This document shows positions 1 through 11,378 of a DNA stretch of 64,000 bases, piece after piece. Numbering within the stretch: the first letter of the stretch is position 1; each line of letters starts with the position of its first letter. Origin of the DNA: Armillaria gallica (lineage: Eukaryota; Basidiomycota; Agaricomycetes; Agaricales; Physalacriaceae); contig JBANDB010000016.1 of the NCBI GenBank assembly GCA_037576215.1, positions 558,001 to 622,000 on the forward strand. Direction: 5' to 3'. The translations under genes were made by a program, and so were the position numbers. Below the pieces are notes generated by a model that was given only the letters and a program-made list of their open reading frames with translations, was not told the origin of the DNA and did not search any database.

Positions 1-1316
1 GGGATGTATCATGAATTTAGCCGTCAGCCCACTCCGTGGTTTGCCTCCACCCGATTGAACCGTGCTTCAGCTTCATGTTCGTCCATTTGGCTGCCGCAAA
101 TAGCTGATACTATTGATATCCCATTTCAATGACAGAATTCCAATTTCCAATCACGACGTCGACTTCACCTGCGAATACAAAGGATCTCTTTCCTCGACTT
201 TAATGGCGACACATGCGTTATCTGGTGCGTATCCACGAGATCACGGTCAGCTTGCCAATCGCCACCAGCGTTCTTGTACGACTTTGCCAGTAAGTATTCA
301 CGGCAACCATAGCACGTTTTCCAGAACCTGAACCTGACGAGCTAGCCTGCCTCTGAACCGACAGCTTGGTTACGAAGGATTAACCGTAGTTTTCGGCGAT
401 GGCGGACGATGGTAGAGCTTAAGAGAGGCTGACGAGCTGGTATTTTCCTGTGCATGGTATATCCGAGAAGAAGTCAGTTCAAATTACTGAAGCTTTCTCC
501 ACAAAATCGTAACGCGCCATTATCATGCATCCTCTAGGCATGTCGAACGAAACCCGTGTCATAATACTTCATTAAAAACTTGCAGTGTGCGGAGGAGACC
601 TTTTTGGGTGTTGGACAATGCACGTTGGTTGAGTTCAAGTGAAGCGAAGGAATATCGGCCTGGGAAAACCGCGTCAATGGCGTGGGAATCGGCGGCCTTC
701 TCCTTGCGCGTTCATGTCCCTGAGCTTTTCCGATCCTCTGCATTACTCCTTGGTCTCATCCTCCATTTCTGCCACGTTGTGCCTAAGCCATTTGACCAAA
801 ACCCAACGACTTTACTCGCCGCTAGCCATGAGCTAACCTCATGGGAGTCAGAGTTCCGAAGGCGAATCTTCAGTACCCTGGAGGGTACGGACGACTAAGG
901 AGAAGATGCTATTCTTCTCGATTTTGATAGCCTGAATGACGCGTATTGACACTTTGGACGTGGTCTTTCCAATACATTTGGTGTTGCTCTCCGACCGTTG
1001 ACTGGTGCGTTCATTTCAGTCTGTTATTATCCTGACATAGCTAATATTCACCGGGAATTAGCTCCGTTCGTAGCTTGGCCAATATCAATCCCCATACGCC
1101 GGCTGATATCATTGTATTACCACCTTTAGCTACGAAAAGGCATGCCACTCTCGGTAACCTGCTCTCCTTAGGCGCATCTTGTACATCATCACATTGCCGT
1201 ATAACACCGCATTTGGTGTGCCCTTACGGGAGAGGGCTCTACAATCATCTCTACACACCGCTCTGATGCTAGACGCTCGCACTCTACAGCACATACCTTT
1301 CTCAGCACCCACCACC
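1..1316. other. No recognised gene; regulatory-looking strips
   Basis: No protein family was recognised here. Short open frames (for example around 113-331 and 587-898) lack family motifs and coherent splicing. Two strips are conserved elsewhere in the window. The first, 656-697, is a copy of the 36-bp promoter motif. The second, about 1120-1310, resembles the sequence upstream of adaptor relics near 10.9-11.1 kb and 19.3-19.5 kb, and probably contains the promoter of the adaptor gene that starts at 1317. Confidence 0.5.
656..697 (+). promoter_or_regulatory. Shared 36-bp promoter motif, copy a
   Basis: It reads CGGCCTGGGAAAA, CCGCGTC, AA, TGGCGTGGGAA and then CGGCGGCC, one of seven copies in the window. 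The preceding GTTCAAGTGA (about 631-640) also precedes the copy at 15575. No recognised gene starts directly downstream; the nearest is the adaptor at 1317. Confidence 0.55.
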
Positions 1317-2075
1317 ATGCCCGCTCTCAACGCAACTCTCCAAGTAGCCAGCCTCGTCGAATCTTCCGGTATACCATACGTCAAGAAGCTCGCCAAGGTT
1401 GCCGTAGCTGTCATAGAGCTACTCAAGGTACGCATACTGCCGTTTCCCGTTACAATTCTTGCCTCTGACTCTGCAGCGTCAATAGAAGAAAGCAAAGAAC
1501 AAGGAAGATGTGAAGGAGCTCTGCGAGAGCATCACCAATACCGTCAATGTTATCAAAGCCCTTGTCAGTATGCATGGGGAGCAAGGAGCTGCATATTTCA
1601 AGGACATTTGTACAGAGATGGAAAGGTCGGTCGTCGTCCTCTCATGCTGTATTTCCTTCACAGCTAATAGTCAACTGGCAGATACCTCACGGGCATAGCC
1701 GACGATTTGAAGGACGCCCAGCGAAAGCACCGCGGACTCCGAGGCTTTTTTAACATCAACAAGCTTCAAGACACCATCCAAGGTTACAAGAAGCGCGTAG
1801 ACGATTTGAAGATGGACTTCTTGGTACGTGTACTTTCTGCTTTGCAAACACGATTATTTGACCCATGGCGTGCTATAGATCCACATAACGGGCGACAGCA
1901 AGTTGACGCTCGTTGAGATACGCCGCATGCTGGCCGATGTGAAAAACGTAAAGGAAGCAGCCTTGAAAACAGACTCGGTGATCATTCGAATCACAATTAC
2001 GCATGCAGCGCTTTTTTTTTTTTTGAACAGCAGCTAATGTCTGATGGGAAGTCAGGTACACCATACGGTGAATGA
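1317..2075 (+). CDS. MLKL-like N-terminal helical adaptor protein (short, stand-alone)
   Basis: Five exons give 178 aa: 1317-1427, 1486-1625, 1682-1823, 1879-1977 and 2031-2075. All four introns are 53-58 nt with GT and AG ends and keep the frame. The start MPALNATLQVASLVESSGIP and the blocks KNKEDVKELCESI, DLKDAQRKHRGLRGFF and RVDDLKMDFL match the MLKL-NTD-like helical bundle that Agaricomycetes place in front of NACHT or kinase-like modules. No NACHT P-loop or other effector domain follows, so this is a truncated or minimal adaptor. The last intron carries a run of 13 T. If that intron is retained, the frame ends at 2037 instead. In related proteins the domain may mediate oligomerisation or membrane action; its role here is unknown. 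Confidence 0.6.
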
Positions 2076-2399
2076 TGTCATGCATGATATCTATCTATAA
2101 CACGCGGCTATATATACACTTTTACATAAATGCTATAAAACAGCGATACTTAACAGACACCGTTTTTAGAAACAGCCACTTAGTAGGAGTGCAGGTGCAA
2201 GCAGCTCGTACGCCCTGATGCGCCGTCTCATCATAAGCGTAATAGAAAATGTGAGGCCGCGTGTGTGTATTGAGGTGACAGAGAGCAATCAGGAACACAA
2301 CATCAAATTACGAATTGTTCCTCCGGGCGACACAGTCAAGACTTTCATTGTCAATGTTCAAACGTGCAACAAGCATTGCGTACACATAACCTCCAAAAG

Positions 2400-2945
2400 G
2401 CAGTTACCGATCTAAGCGCAGTAATGTGAGCTTCTGAACGAAACATTGGAATCGGAAGTGTTGCCACAAAGTTCATCTTCAAGTATGCGCGCTCCTTGTG
2501 AGCCTGAATAGCATCTCGGAACTCGTCGACGCTGGAGACGCCCTTGATGTCACGGTGTATGCCCTTGATCTCCTTTCTTGTGCCATTCCCTGAAGGTAGC
2601 TGTGATGAAACCATTAGCTGTGGAAATGTGATAGCGAACGCTAGGCGTTACCTACCCTTCCATCTCGCATATGTCCATAAAACGCGACGCTCCACGGTCC
2701 CCCTGCATACGGATAAGGGTCTAAATGACGGCGTTCCTTTACATTTCTCTGGTTCTTTCCCCTTTGTTATATAGGCAGGACACGAAGTCAACGATGAAGG
2801 CTGTACAGCAAAGAATGGTCACACAAATCTCGAGTAGCTTGAAAAGTGCATGGCAACTTGGGTTACGTTCACGACATACAGAAGACTGTCATCAGCAGTT
2901 TCAGTAAGTCGAGCGAGTCAGAGACGGATATTGCACGCGGGTATG
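2400..2945 (-). pseudogene. Decayed MLKL-like adaptor copy
   Basis: Read on the minus strand, 2614-2450 encodes KEIKGIHRDIKGVSSVDEF followed by RDAIQAHKERAYLKMNFV. This matches the third exon of the adaptor at 1317 (FFNINKLQDTIQ..DDLKMDFL). The sequence around 2890-2830 matches exon 1 and its donor region (a run ending TTCAAGCTACTCGAG, as in the copy near 6660). The first donor reads AT instead of GT, and the donor after KMNFV reads GC. Frames are broken between segments, so no complete product is expected. Confidence 0.5.
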
Positions 2946-4072
2946 GCTGTTGTTGGTGAGACCTTTACTGTAGATAGAAGTATAACAAACTTAGAGCGTC
3001 ATGATATTGAAAAAGGGCTACTGTAGGACTTCATAAGATACGTGAAGATCGTAATTATAATGGGCTCACAGAGAACGACATCCTGCAAAGGGAATAGGAC
3101 CTACGGACGCCGAAGGCGAGCGACGATTTACCACGTCACTCGGGTCTGTAGATATGACTTTGGAAGCATTGAAAGTACTGAGAGCTTCATAACCCCAACA
3201 CTTTGCTCGAAAACATTGCCACACTGTTGGAAGAGGTCGTGGGGCGTGGATGTGTGCCTGGGGAAGGCAGGGATGAGAAAGACAATTAGCAAGTATCCAA
3301 GGATCAGTACACGGCGAAACTTACTCCTTGTCGTGGAAAGCCTCATAAAGTGTAGCGTCCAACACACCGGCCGAATCTTCACCACCTTCCCCTCCGAGAC
3401 CATGATGACTTTGACCCGTCTTTCTCATAGCATCGTTTGACGAGGTCAAAACTTGGCCAAAGGAAACTCTCCGGCGTCTCTTGCTCGACGGTCCTATACC
3501 GCATCTGTTCCCTAGGATATTTGAGGATACCACTGCCAAATGTGTTCATTCCCACGGAACTACCCTACCGGCCGATGGCCATGTATGAGCCAAGCGAATG
3601 ATAGCGAGCTAGGCATTATCAATCCGTCGTAGACGATTAGGCTGCCTCAAGGACATGCTCAATGAGAGTGTTGAAGGGAAAGAGGCAGCGAAGAAGGTAT
3701 TTCTTCTCTCGATGAAGTCAAAATGACGATACAGGGTCAGTTGCGAGTCAACGCACCTTGATTGTGTAATAACTGGTACCTACTATGTCCAACCGGACGA
3801 CGAGTCGCAATTCAACCACCCATAAAAAAGACGTTTCTGATGGCCTCGTTCACCTTTCAAAGCTTCGGTCCTTCCTCTGAGGGCTGTCGAGTCGCCTGGC
3901 TCAAGCTACAACTCTGGGACGTACTAATTCTTATAGTAAGCCACCGCTCCGTCGGTTTCCTCTCAATGGTAGTGCCAACATGGTGGCCAGACAACAGACG
4001 CATGACCGCGGATGACTGAATTATTGAAATGTAGAAAACGCAGGGAGACGAGAAGGTGAATGAAGGCGGCAG
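2946..4072. other. No recognised gene
   Basis: Several open frames of 70-130 codons on both strands (for example 3042-3440 + and 3321-3539 -) overlap one another and show no family motif. I see no convincing splicing or repeat structure here. Confidence 0.4.
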
Positions 4073-4116
4073 AGCCGAAGGTTCTCACGCCACTGACGCG
4101 ATTTCACATCGGGCAG
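4073..4116 (-). promoter_or_regulatory. Shared 36-bp promoter motif, copy b
   Basis: On the minus strand it reads AAATCGCGTC, AG, TGGCGTGAGAA and then CTTCGGCTC. It lies about 67 bp upstream of the start of kinase copy 1 (4183), in the opposite orientation to the gene. Confidence 0.55.
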
Positions 4117-4182
4117 GATAGGCCTTTGATTCCCGCGTCCGGCATTACCAGATCCTAACAGGATACAGACTTTCCAACTAGC

Positions 4183-5853
4183 ATGAGCTCTGTTAGGTTG
4201 ACCTACTGGCATGTACATAGAGGGACTTTGGGAGATGGCGCCTACATAAGTTCAACAATCAAATCTCCCGTTTGTCCCATCGCTCACTAGAACCAAGGGG
4301 GAGGCACGGCTAAAATCCGGCACATAGGGTAGGGGGGAGGGGGGGGAGGGGTCCAAGCCTTAAACGTGAAAGTGACATGCACTTTGCATGTCCTATTTTA
4401 GGCTATATAGCACTGTAGGACTTGCCTAGTGGTTCAAATTATCATTATTTCAATGCCTTCATATGAATACAGTTCATTTCATGTCGAAATACTCTTCTTG
4501 GACGTGTTCCTCGCCAAAGTGTGGTGGGGTAGCCAACCGGCAACTCTCGGCAACCGACCGGCACATACCGGCATCTTTCCGGTAACTAAGATTAGGTTAC
4601 TAAGCTGCCCTTATATGTACATATTACTACCGTATATGGCAGGTGAGGGGGGGAGGGGGGGTCTACCTCATCCTTAAACGCGAAAATGTATGCCATGTGT
4701 GTTTTTTGAAGCCCACCTCCCCCTTGACTAGAACAGAGCATCGTGTTCAAGGCGACAGAACTAGAATCCGGAAAAACAGTGGCTCTCAAGATGTCGCATG
4801 TTTCGACCAGAGTGCAGCGACCCATTCTCCAGCATGAGACTTGTATCCTCCAACTTTTGAAAGGGCAAGCCTCTATTCCTATTGTGTATGCATACAGACA
4901 GCTGGAGCATTTCGAGTACATGGCTATGGAGCTTCTAGTGCTGACCCTCAGAGGTCACCAGAAGAACGGTCCTGGAACTGGTCTGATGTTGCCAACGGTC
5001 GTCCGAATCATGGATCAAGTGATGCGTACGACGCGAATTGAGGCTAAGTTGAGAAATGATTGAAACAGACACGCAGCTGGCAGGACTAGAGCATGTTCAC
5101 TCGCTCAGGATTGTAAACTGCGACATCAAGCCTGAGAACCTTCTCTGTGCACTTGACAATTCGACCATCAAAATCATCGACTTTGGAATGTCAAAGCCAT
5201 TCTCCCATGGTCAGCTCAGCAAGTATGAACCATTGAAAGATCGCAAGCCCATCATCGGGTCTCTTTACTGGGTGAGTCTTCATTCTCACAACGGAGTAGG
5301 TCAGTGCACGGTACTCTTTTCAATATTACCGTCATTCATGCTTGCACCGTAGACCTCACTCCACATGATGATCTCGAGTCTTTGGCTTACATCACCCTCT
5401 TCCTCCTCCACAGGCACTTGCCTTGGAAACCTCGTTCACACTTAGAGCCCGACGTCTGCCCACAAGAGATCGTCCGGCTCATGAAATTGAGCTGTTCAGG
5501 CAAAGATTTGTCTTCAGGCTTTTCCGTTGAATTCTGTGACCTGCTCGATTACAGCCGCTCCCTGGATTTCAATCACCTTCCTGACTATGGACATTCCGGC
5601 ACGTATTTCCAACTTTGGATGAGGGGATGAGCGATGGGCCACTAGATTGGACACTTTGCATCCCCCAACTCAAGCCATGTCTGGTAGATGAACCCCAGCT
5701 CGAGATTCCTCCCGAAGGCGAAGACTACGACGCGTCGATTACAAAGACCGTGGTAAGGACAGCTACCAAGGAATGGATGTTGACATATGGGATCGTCAAG
5801 GCGAGCAAGACAAGGACTTGACCTTGCTCCCAGAGCAGGAGGAAACTCGATAG
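4183..5853 (+). pseudogene. CK1-like protein kinase, copy 1 (broken)
   Basis: Exon 1 starts at 4183 (MSSVRLTYWHV..LGDGA, degenerate glycine loop). Exon 2 starts at 4737 ([20 protein letters not shown], with the VALK lysine). Exon 3 starts at 5077 (catalytic loop CDIKPEN instead of HRDIKPEN, then DFG). A phase-1 intron at 5300-5352 leads to DDLESLAYITLFLLHRHLPW, the CK1 block. Lesions: the exon-1 donor is lost (AT for GT), about 430 bp is inserted in intron 1, the exon-2 donor is altered, a 1-nt deletion near 5600 shifts the frame, and a second shift lies near 5740. The tail VDIWDRQGEQDKDLTL is still readable in a shifted frame and matches the tail of copy 3. The first pair of the HRD triad is replaced, so activity would be doubtful even without the frameshifts. 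Confidence 0.7.
4246..4736 (+). repeat. Insertion in kinase copy 1 intron 1, with repeated G-rich ends
   Basis: The matching intron in the other kinase copies is about 56 nt; here it is 491 nt. Two imperfect direct repeats of about 65 bp lie at 4329-4395 and 4642-4712. Each has a long G run (GGGGGGAGGGGGGGGAGGGG in the first), then CCTTAAACGYGAAA and an ATGC-rich tail. Between them is a cluster of CCGGCA-like words (about 4535-4580). It could be a small nonautonomous element; no clear target duplication was found. Confidence 0.4.
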
Positions 5854-6134
5854 TCATACTCCACTGATTGTAGAAGTGTTGCCGAAGTAACTCAGAGCAT
5901 CGTTTAGTCTTGCCGATCGTGATCTGCCTCCTCGCTACTTAGCAGTTATCCATCGCAGTAGCTTAATTCTTATTAGTTCAGGCTCCCCCTTTGCGTTATC
6001 TATTCAGGGGTGATAATATTGGCAGTCCACGGCTCAAGCAAGTGATCAAAGCCTACAATCTAACTAATGTGTAGACTAGCGACTATAATAGGCCAACGAA
6101 TGAGTAAATACTGTAAGACAAGTCGTGACTATAG

Positions 6135-6300
6135 TTTAGAGATGGAAGGTCAGTCACAGTTCTCGCATGTTGTGTCAACAGTTGACGTCTTACCAGCAAA
6201 GCCGATGATTTGAAAGATGCTCAGCGAAAACACCACGGAACTTGAGGCTCTATCAAAGATTACCGGAAGGGGGCCAATGACTTGAGAATAGATTTTATGG
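6135..6300 (+). pseudogene. MLKL-like adaptor fragment (exon 2 end to exon 3)
   Basis: Plus-strand bases 6190-6299 match exon 3 of the adaptor at 1317: ADDLKDAQRKHHG, then an internal deletion and stop, then ANDLRIDFM with a following GTATGC donor. Bases 6140-6187 match the end of exon 2 (GAGATGGAAG) and the following intron. The fragment lies back to back with a minus-strand copy at 6344-6731. Confidence 0.5.
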
Positions 6301-6343
6301 TATGCATGTTTTCCACTTTGCGAAGGCCATAAATGGCCTAAGG

Positions 6344-6731
6344 CTACGGTAGCTTGATATCCCTGATATCGTGCGCCGTGTCTTGAACATCGAAACCTTG
6401 AGTAGACATTGATGAAAGACAAGCGAGAAAGACGATGACCCACCCTTCCATGCTCCACAAATCTCCATGATATACGGAGCTCCCCGTTACCCTTGCGTAG
6501 GAACAATACTGTCGATGACAACAATTGAGTTTGTGATGCTTGTACAGGACTCTCGGGTATCCTCTTAATTCTCCCCCTTGGCTATAGAACACAATAGTCA
6601 GCGACAGCATTGGCAAAAGATGGTTACACAAACCTCGAGAAGCTTGAATACGACTACGGTAGCCCTTGACCACATTCTCGATGTATGGTACACCCAACGA
6701 TGCCAGTGAGACGGGCGTTGGGTGCGAGCAT
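6344..6731 (-). pseudogene. Decayed MLKL-like adaptor copy
   Basis: The minus strand starts MLAPNARLTGIVGVPYIENV at 6731, matching MPALNATL..SSGIPYVKKL of the adaptor at 1317. The exon-1 donor region is CTCGAG followed by GTTTGTGTAACC. The exon-2 equivalent, about 6560-6445, ends in ATGGAAGG before GTGGGT. The frame is not continuous: exon 2 reads through in a wrong phase. It resembles the copy at 2400-2945 more than the one at 1317, so these two probably share a recent ancestor. Confidence 0.5.
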
Positions 6732-6902
6732 GGTAGTTATTAGTAATGCTATAAAGGCAGATGCAGAAGCGCGCGCCAACTTGCAGCATAGGTATCGTTT
6801 TTCAAGTTCATTAAGTGTCAATATGACGGCTAGACCACGGGCGCACAAAGGGGAATAGTAAGTAGCCGGATTAGCATCGATAAAGTGGCAACAAATAAGA
6901 AG

Positions 6903-6944
6903 CCTGAAGTTCCCACGCCATCAGCACGACTCTTTCTCGGCCCC
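6903..6944 (-). promoter_or_regulatory. Shared 36-bp promoter motif, copy c (divergent)
   Basis: The minus strand reads GGGGCCGAGAAAGAG, TCGTGC, TGATGGCGTGGGAA. It is the most diverged of the seven copies (TCGTGC for TCGCGTC). It lies about 185 bp upstream of kinase copy 2. Confidence 0.45.
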
Positions 6945-7128
6945 AACCACGTAAGTAACCTGGTCCTACTCTCTCCGCAGGTTTTTCCCGATCCTTCGTA
7001 TGACTTTATTCTAATTCTTTCTCAAAGAGATGCTACATAAAGGACTATGGCGAGGGTGAGGTTGTAGTTTCTTGATTCTAATTATATACTGATCTGTGAA
7101 TACCAGATCTTGGCTTGTCCAGCACACT

Positions 7129-8042
<914 letters not shown>

Positions 8043-8432
8043 GGTATATTTCTTACAGTCGACTTCCTGGTGTAATTGGAGTATCATTCATTTGTGAAAC
8101 CCCCTCACACAGCTGTTTTCAGTGGCGATGCAGACATCTTGTGCGAGCCGATTCTATTGTCTTCAGGCCTTCATTCACTTGTTATTGTGCGCACGATGGA
8201 TTGCAGCCACGTCTCGAACTTGAGTAATTTTGAACTTCTAAGTTCCAATTGTAGAAGACAGAAGATACGGAATGTCAGAGAAGATTAAACACAAACCAGA
8301 ATGCAGTGCTTAACACCAGAAGAAAAAGGATGTGTACGGGAGGGATTCGAGCACAGATAGTGGATGGCTAAGTCACTAAGACTCGACTCTAAGATATACG
8401 AAGGTCCTGGAGAGGGCAAAAGTAACCGAGGA
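8043..8432. other. No recognised gene
   Basis: No protein motif or repeat was recognised. On the minus strand a TTTT run about 15 bases below 8433 could end transcription of the adjacent tRNA gene. Confidence 0.4.
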
Positions 8433-8531
8433 GCCCACCGCGAGGGTCGAACTCGCAACCTTCAGATTAAGATATATAGCTAGCCAATCTGCATAAAAGT
8501 CTGATGCTCTATCCGATTGTGCTAGGCAGGC
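8433..8531 (-). tRNA. tRNA-Lys (UUU) with intron
   Basis: The acceptor arms GCCTGCC (8531-8525) and GGTGGGC (8439-8433) pair with two G-U pairs. The anticodon stem TCAGA/TCTGA flanks the loop CTTTTA, giving anticodon UUU, interrupted after position 37 by an intron of about 26 nt. The T arm GCGAG-TTCGACC-CTCGC is perfect and holds the B box. The D stem has one mismatch (GCAC against GAGC), which the second tRNA-Lys gene lacks, so mild decay is possible. A TTTT run follows. Confidence 0.75.
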
Positions 8532-9290
8532 AACGTGCAACCGCTGAATGTCGGTTTTCACAATCCTAGTGACTATATTTCCCATGGTAATATTCCGTTT
8601 ACTTTTCGAGTTTGATTCTTAAAGCTGATGGTTGATTCTGCGTTTCTAAACACACACTTCAGTGATCTTCCATTTCTTTGCTGGTGTCCATGTTCTAGTA
8701 TCTACAGTACGGATATTCCTTCATGTTACCGTGTTTATGCCTCTTAGATTGCTGACTCGAGCGAGCATGGGGCAACGATGCTATCAACGAATGACTATTC
8801 TATGGTCCTCAGGTCTTCGTTCTGATGTTTTATGTGTCCACGATGGTCCATAGCCGCGCATCGGCAGGATTCAGTACCTTCAATGGTGCCCTATCTTGCT
8901 CAACGGCACCGTCTACGCCTTCCATGATTTGTCGTGCGAGTATCCACCAAGTCCAAATTTGCATACGAGAAAAACCTGATACTGCCATGTTGTAACAAGT
9001 TCAGACGATATACTCGCAACCGCGACCAGATGATAACTTAATTTGAGAGTAGAATGATCACGTTTTGCATTTGATTTTGCATTCACCTGTTTTCGGCCTG
9101 CCCTTTCACTTTGTCACTTTTATAACAATCGTGGGAATTTTACCACTCAGTTAACGAACATGTGAAAGGGTACCCTCCAGGAACGTCACACAATTTCCTT
9201 TCTGGACGGCGAGCTGTCAGACGTGAATGAGTTTTTGATCGCATTCAACCTCTCTCTGTGATCGTCATGTCGAGAATGCCTGTGCTCGCA
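8532..9290. other. No recognised gene
   Basis: Only short unconnected open frames are present, with no repeat or motif recognised. The distal part is presumably upstream sequence of the HMG-box gene. Confidence 0.4.
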
Positions 9291-9300
9291 ATTATAAAAT
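9291..9300 (+). promoter_or_regulatory. TATA-like element of the HMG-box gene
   Basis: The sequence ATTATAAAAT lies about 60 bp upstream of the start codon at 9358 and is followed by a pyrimidine-rich stretch (CTCTTTTCTTTGTCTCC). Confidence 0.45.
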
Positions 9301-9357
9301 GGGGGGACCCGACTGCTCTTTTCTTTGTCTCCTTCCATCGCGCTCGTCCTCCTCGTC

Positions 9358-10360
9358 ATGTCCGCCTTTGTTCACTCCCACCAGTACTCTAACGAGCATT
9401 ATGGTACGTGGACTTGGTTACTACGCGTCGACTCTGTACTGACGCTCGGTTCCCAGCCCACATCCATGCTAGCCAACCTCAGCAGTATGTCTTCAAGGTC
9501 GTCACGTCCCCATACCCAGATACCGCCCCTTCGACACCCGAGTTCATCGACACTCCATCTCCATCTCCATCCTCCTCTTCTTCTCGCTCCGACGAGTTCT
9601 CCTCCACCAATGATTCTTCTCGTAAAAAGAATCGTATCCCCCGACCTTTGAACTGCTACTTCATCTTCCGCAAAGACGTCGTCGACAAGAACTTGATTCC
9701 CAAAGGCGCCGAGCACGATAGTCGCCACCTCTCCAGGATCATCGGACAACTGTGGAAGAACCTCTCGGAGGACGAAAAGGCTCACTACTATCGTCGTGCT
9801 CTCGAGGAAAGGAAGAGACATGAGGAGCTCTACCCTGACTATGTTTACCAACCGCAGAGGCGTGCCACGGAGATCAAAAAGAGGAACGTTCAGCGTAAAT
9901 CGAAGGATCACATCAATAGGGCCAAAGACATTGCCCATTTGATGTCGGCTGGGATGACTGGGTCGGATTTAGAGGACGCGGTGAGGAATATGCCCCCGAT
10001 ACCGAAGACACCCCAGGTCCAGCCTACGAAGAAGCGCGTCTCTCAACAACAAGCACGCTCTCCTATACATACTCAGCATACTGTTCCCAAGCTGTACATG
10101 TGTAAGACAGAGGCGGCAGAACATCAGTTCAATTCCAGTACTCTGCCTATGAACTCTCGTGGCGACGGTCATTTCTTTTCCGCCGTGGCTTCCTTCGAAA
10201 CGGAATATATGGTGAGTCTTTGCATCTGTTGCTCCGAGTACCTTTTACTTAGCGTTGACTTTAGGTTCATTTCGAGATTCCTACTAACGGGTATTTTGAT
10301 AACCAAAGCCCGCTCAGTGAGATTAATGTGAGCATGTTGCGCTGCTTTGCGATATCTTAG
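9358..10360 (+). CDS. HMG-box (MATA-type) transcription factor
   Basis: Exons 9358-9403, 9457-10211 and 10265-10360 give 298 aa. Introns of 53 nt each have GTACGT/CAG and GTGAGT/TAG ends and keep the frame. The HMG box spans about residues 74-145: RIPRPLNCYFIFRKD, then SRIIGQLWKNLSEDEKAHYY and RRALEERKRHEELYPDY. This is the MATA-HMG style with RPxNxYxxFRxD and IxxxLGxxW-like positions. A Ser-rich, low-complexity segment precedes the box and a basic Lys/Arg segment follows. The family binds DNA and in fungi often regulates mating or development. An alternative last intron (10329-10373) would change the final residues. Confidence 0.8.
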
Positions 10361-10385
10361 AATGCTTACAGCTCGCGGGATGTTA

Positions 10386-10810
10386 GTATTGTCTTGCTAT
10401 GTCTTCGGGTATTTACGACAACACGGTAAGCGCGTCTTTTTTCTATCATTAATCTGTGCGCTAAATCATTTGGTGTAGGCGGAATTCCATTCAACATATG
10501 ATTCTTCTTATCCAACAACCAATGCTCCCCACATATTTTAATACGTATTGCGTACCTATGCACTTTTCATTTTCGTCTCTTATCTGAATGCCAACTTATT
10601 GTATCAAACCCCAGCTATACTCTTTGGAAGGCCTGTTCTCCGTTAATAGCACAGATTTATTCCATGTACTGTATTACCAACATGTCCACAACCTACGGAC
10701 ACATTTATACATCGATTTACTGTCACATCAACTTCCTTAATCTCTGGAAGGCTTCGAAGTTCCTCTTTCCGAGGAGCGTTAGACCCCCTGAAGACTTCTA
10801 GACTCGTAAC
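10386..10810. other. No recognised gene
   Basis: Nothing recognisable was found beyond the likely 3' region of the HMG-box gene. Minus-strand reading continues from the adaptor relic at 10811-10915 but breaks immediately after its exon-1 equivalent. Confidence 0.4.
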
Positions 10811-11135
10811 TCGAGCAGCTCTATGACAGCCATCGTCGCCCTTCGCGGTGTATTTGAAGCCTTGACTAGACTGGCCACGTGGACTTGGCGAGAGGTGCTG
10901 AGGGTGAGCGCGGTGGTGAATGCTTATAAATTTGTGTGCTATAGCGTGAGTGTGTCTAGCATCACGGCAACGAGTAGAGGTGCTTGTAAATTGCTTGCAA
11001 AATAAGGTAATCCGTTTACAGAACTTTTGTTTCCCCTCGCGATGTATGAAGATATACAGAAGAATACTAAGTGTTACACCATAAGAAAAACCAGGGTATC
11101 GTGAATACGTTTCGTTTTGTAGGCCCAAGGCAACC
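10811..11135 (-). pseudogene. Adaptor promoter plus exon-1 relic
   Basis: On the minus strand 10915-10811 reads VASLVKASNTPRRATMAVIE followed by LLE. This matches VASLVESSGIP..VAVIELLK of exon 1 at 1317, including the position of the exon end. The start codon is lost. The upstream sequence 10916-11135 (minus) matches that of the adaptor at 1317 (TGATGCTAGAC..CTCAC..TACAGCACA type) and the strip at 19310-19505, including CTACAAAACGAA. No later exons follow. Confidence 0.5.
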
Positions 11136-11331
11136 ACGAATGGCATTCACCAGCACAGTCCTTTGGCGAACCAAAGTTTTAAACAGCTAGTGCGCCGCGT
11201 TGTGGCCACTCATGAAATACTCTCGATGACATTGATTAAGGCGGCTTGTAAACACTAACTTGACTAAGTAGCAGCAGCATAAACGTAGTAAAGCAGACGC
11301 TTGCATCCATTGCAAAGCCAATCAAAAGGTC

Positions 11332-11378
11332 CGAGGCCGCCTGTTCCCACGCCACCGACGCGATTTTTCCGGGCCGGA
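11332..11378 (-). promoter_or_regulatory. Shared 36-bp promoter motif, copy d
   Basis: The minus strand reads CCGGCCCGGAAAAA, TCGCGTC, GG, TGGCGTGGGAA and then CAGGCGGCC. No intact gene is nearby. Plus-strand bases near 11674-11692 (CAACTAGCTTGAACTTTGTT) resemble the first codons of the kinase copies, with ATG changed to TTG, so this may be the promoter of a lost kinase copy. Confidence 0.55.

Noticed and set aside
8376..8585. Minus-strand open frame
   Set aside because: It is a reading of the tRNA-Lys(UUU) gene and its flanks, not a protein.
9399..9938. 179-codon frame opposite the HMG-box gene
   Set aside because: A shadow of a well-supported coding exon on the plus strand.
10643..11146. 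167-codon minus-strand frame
   Set aside because: It reads the adaptor promoter and exon-1 relic in the wrong frame; the family signal is in another frame.
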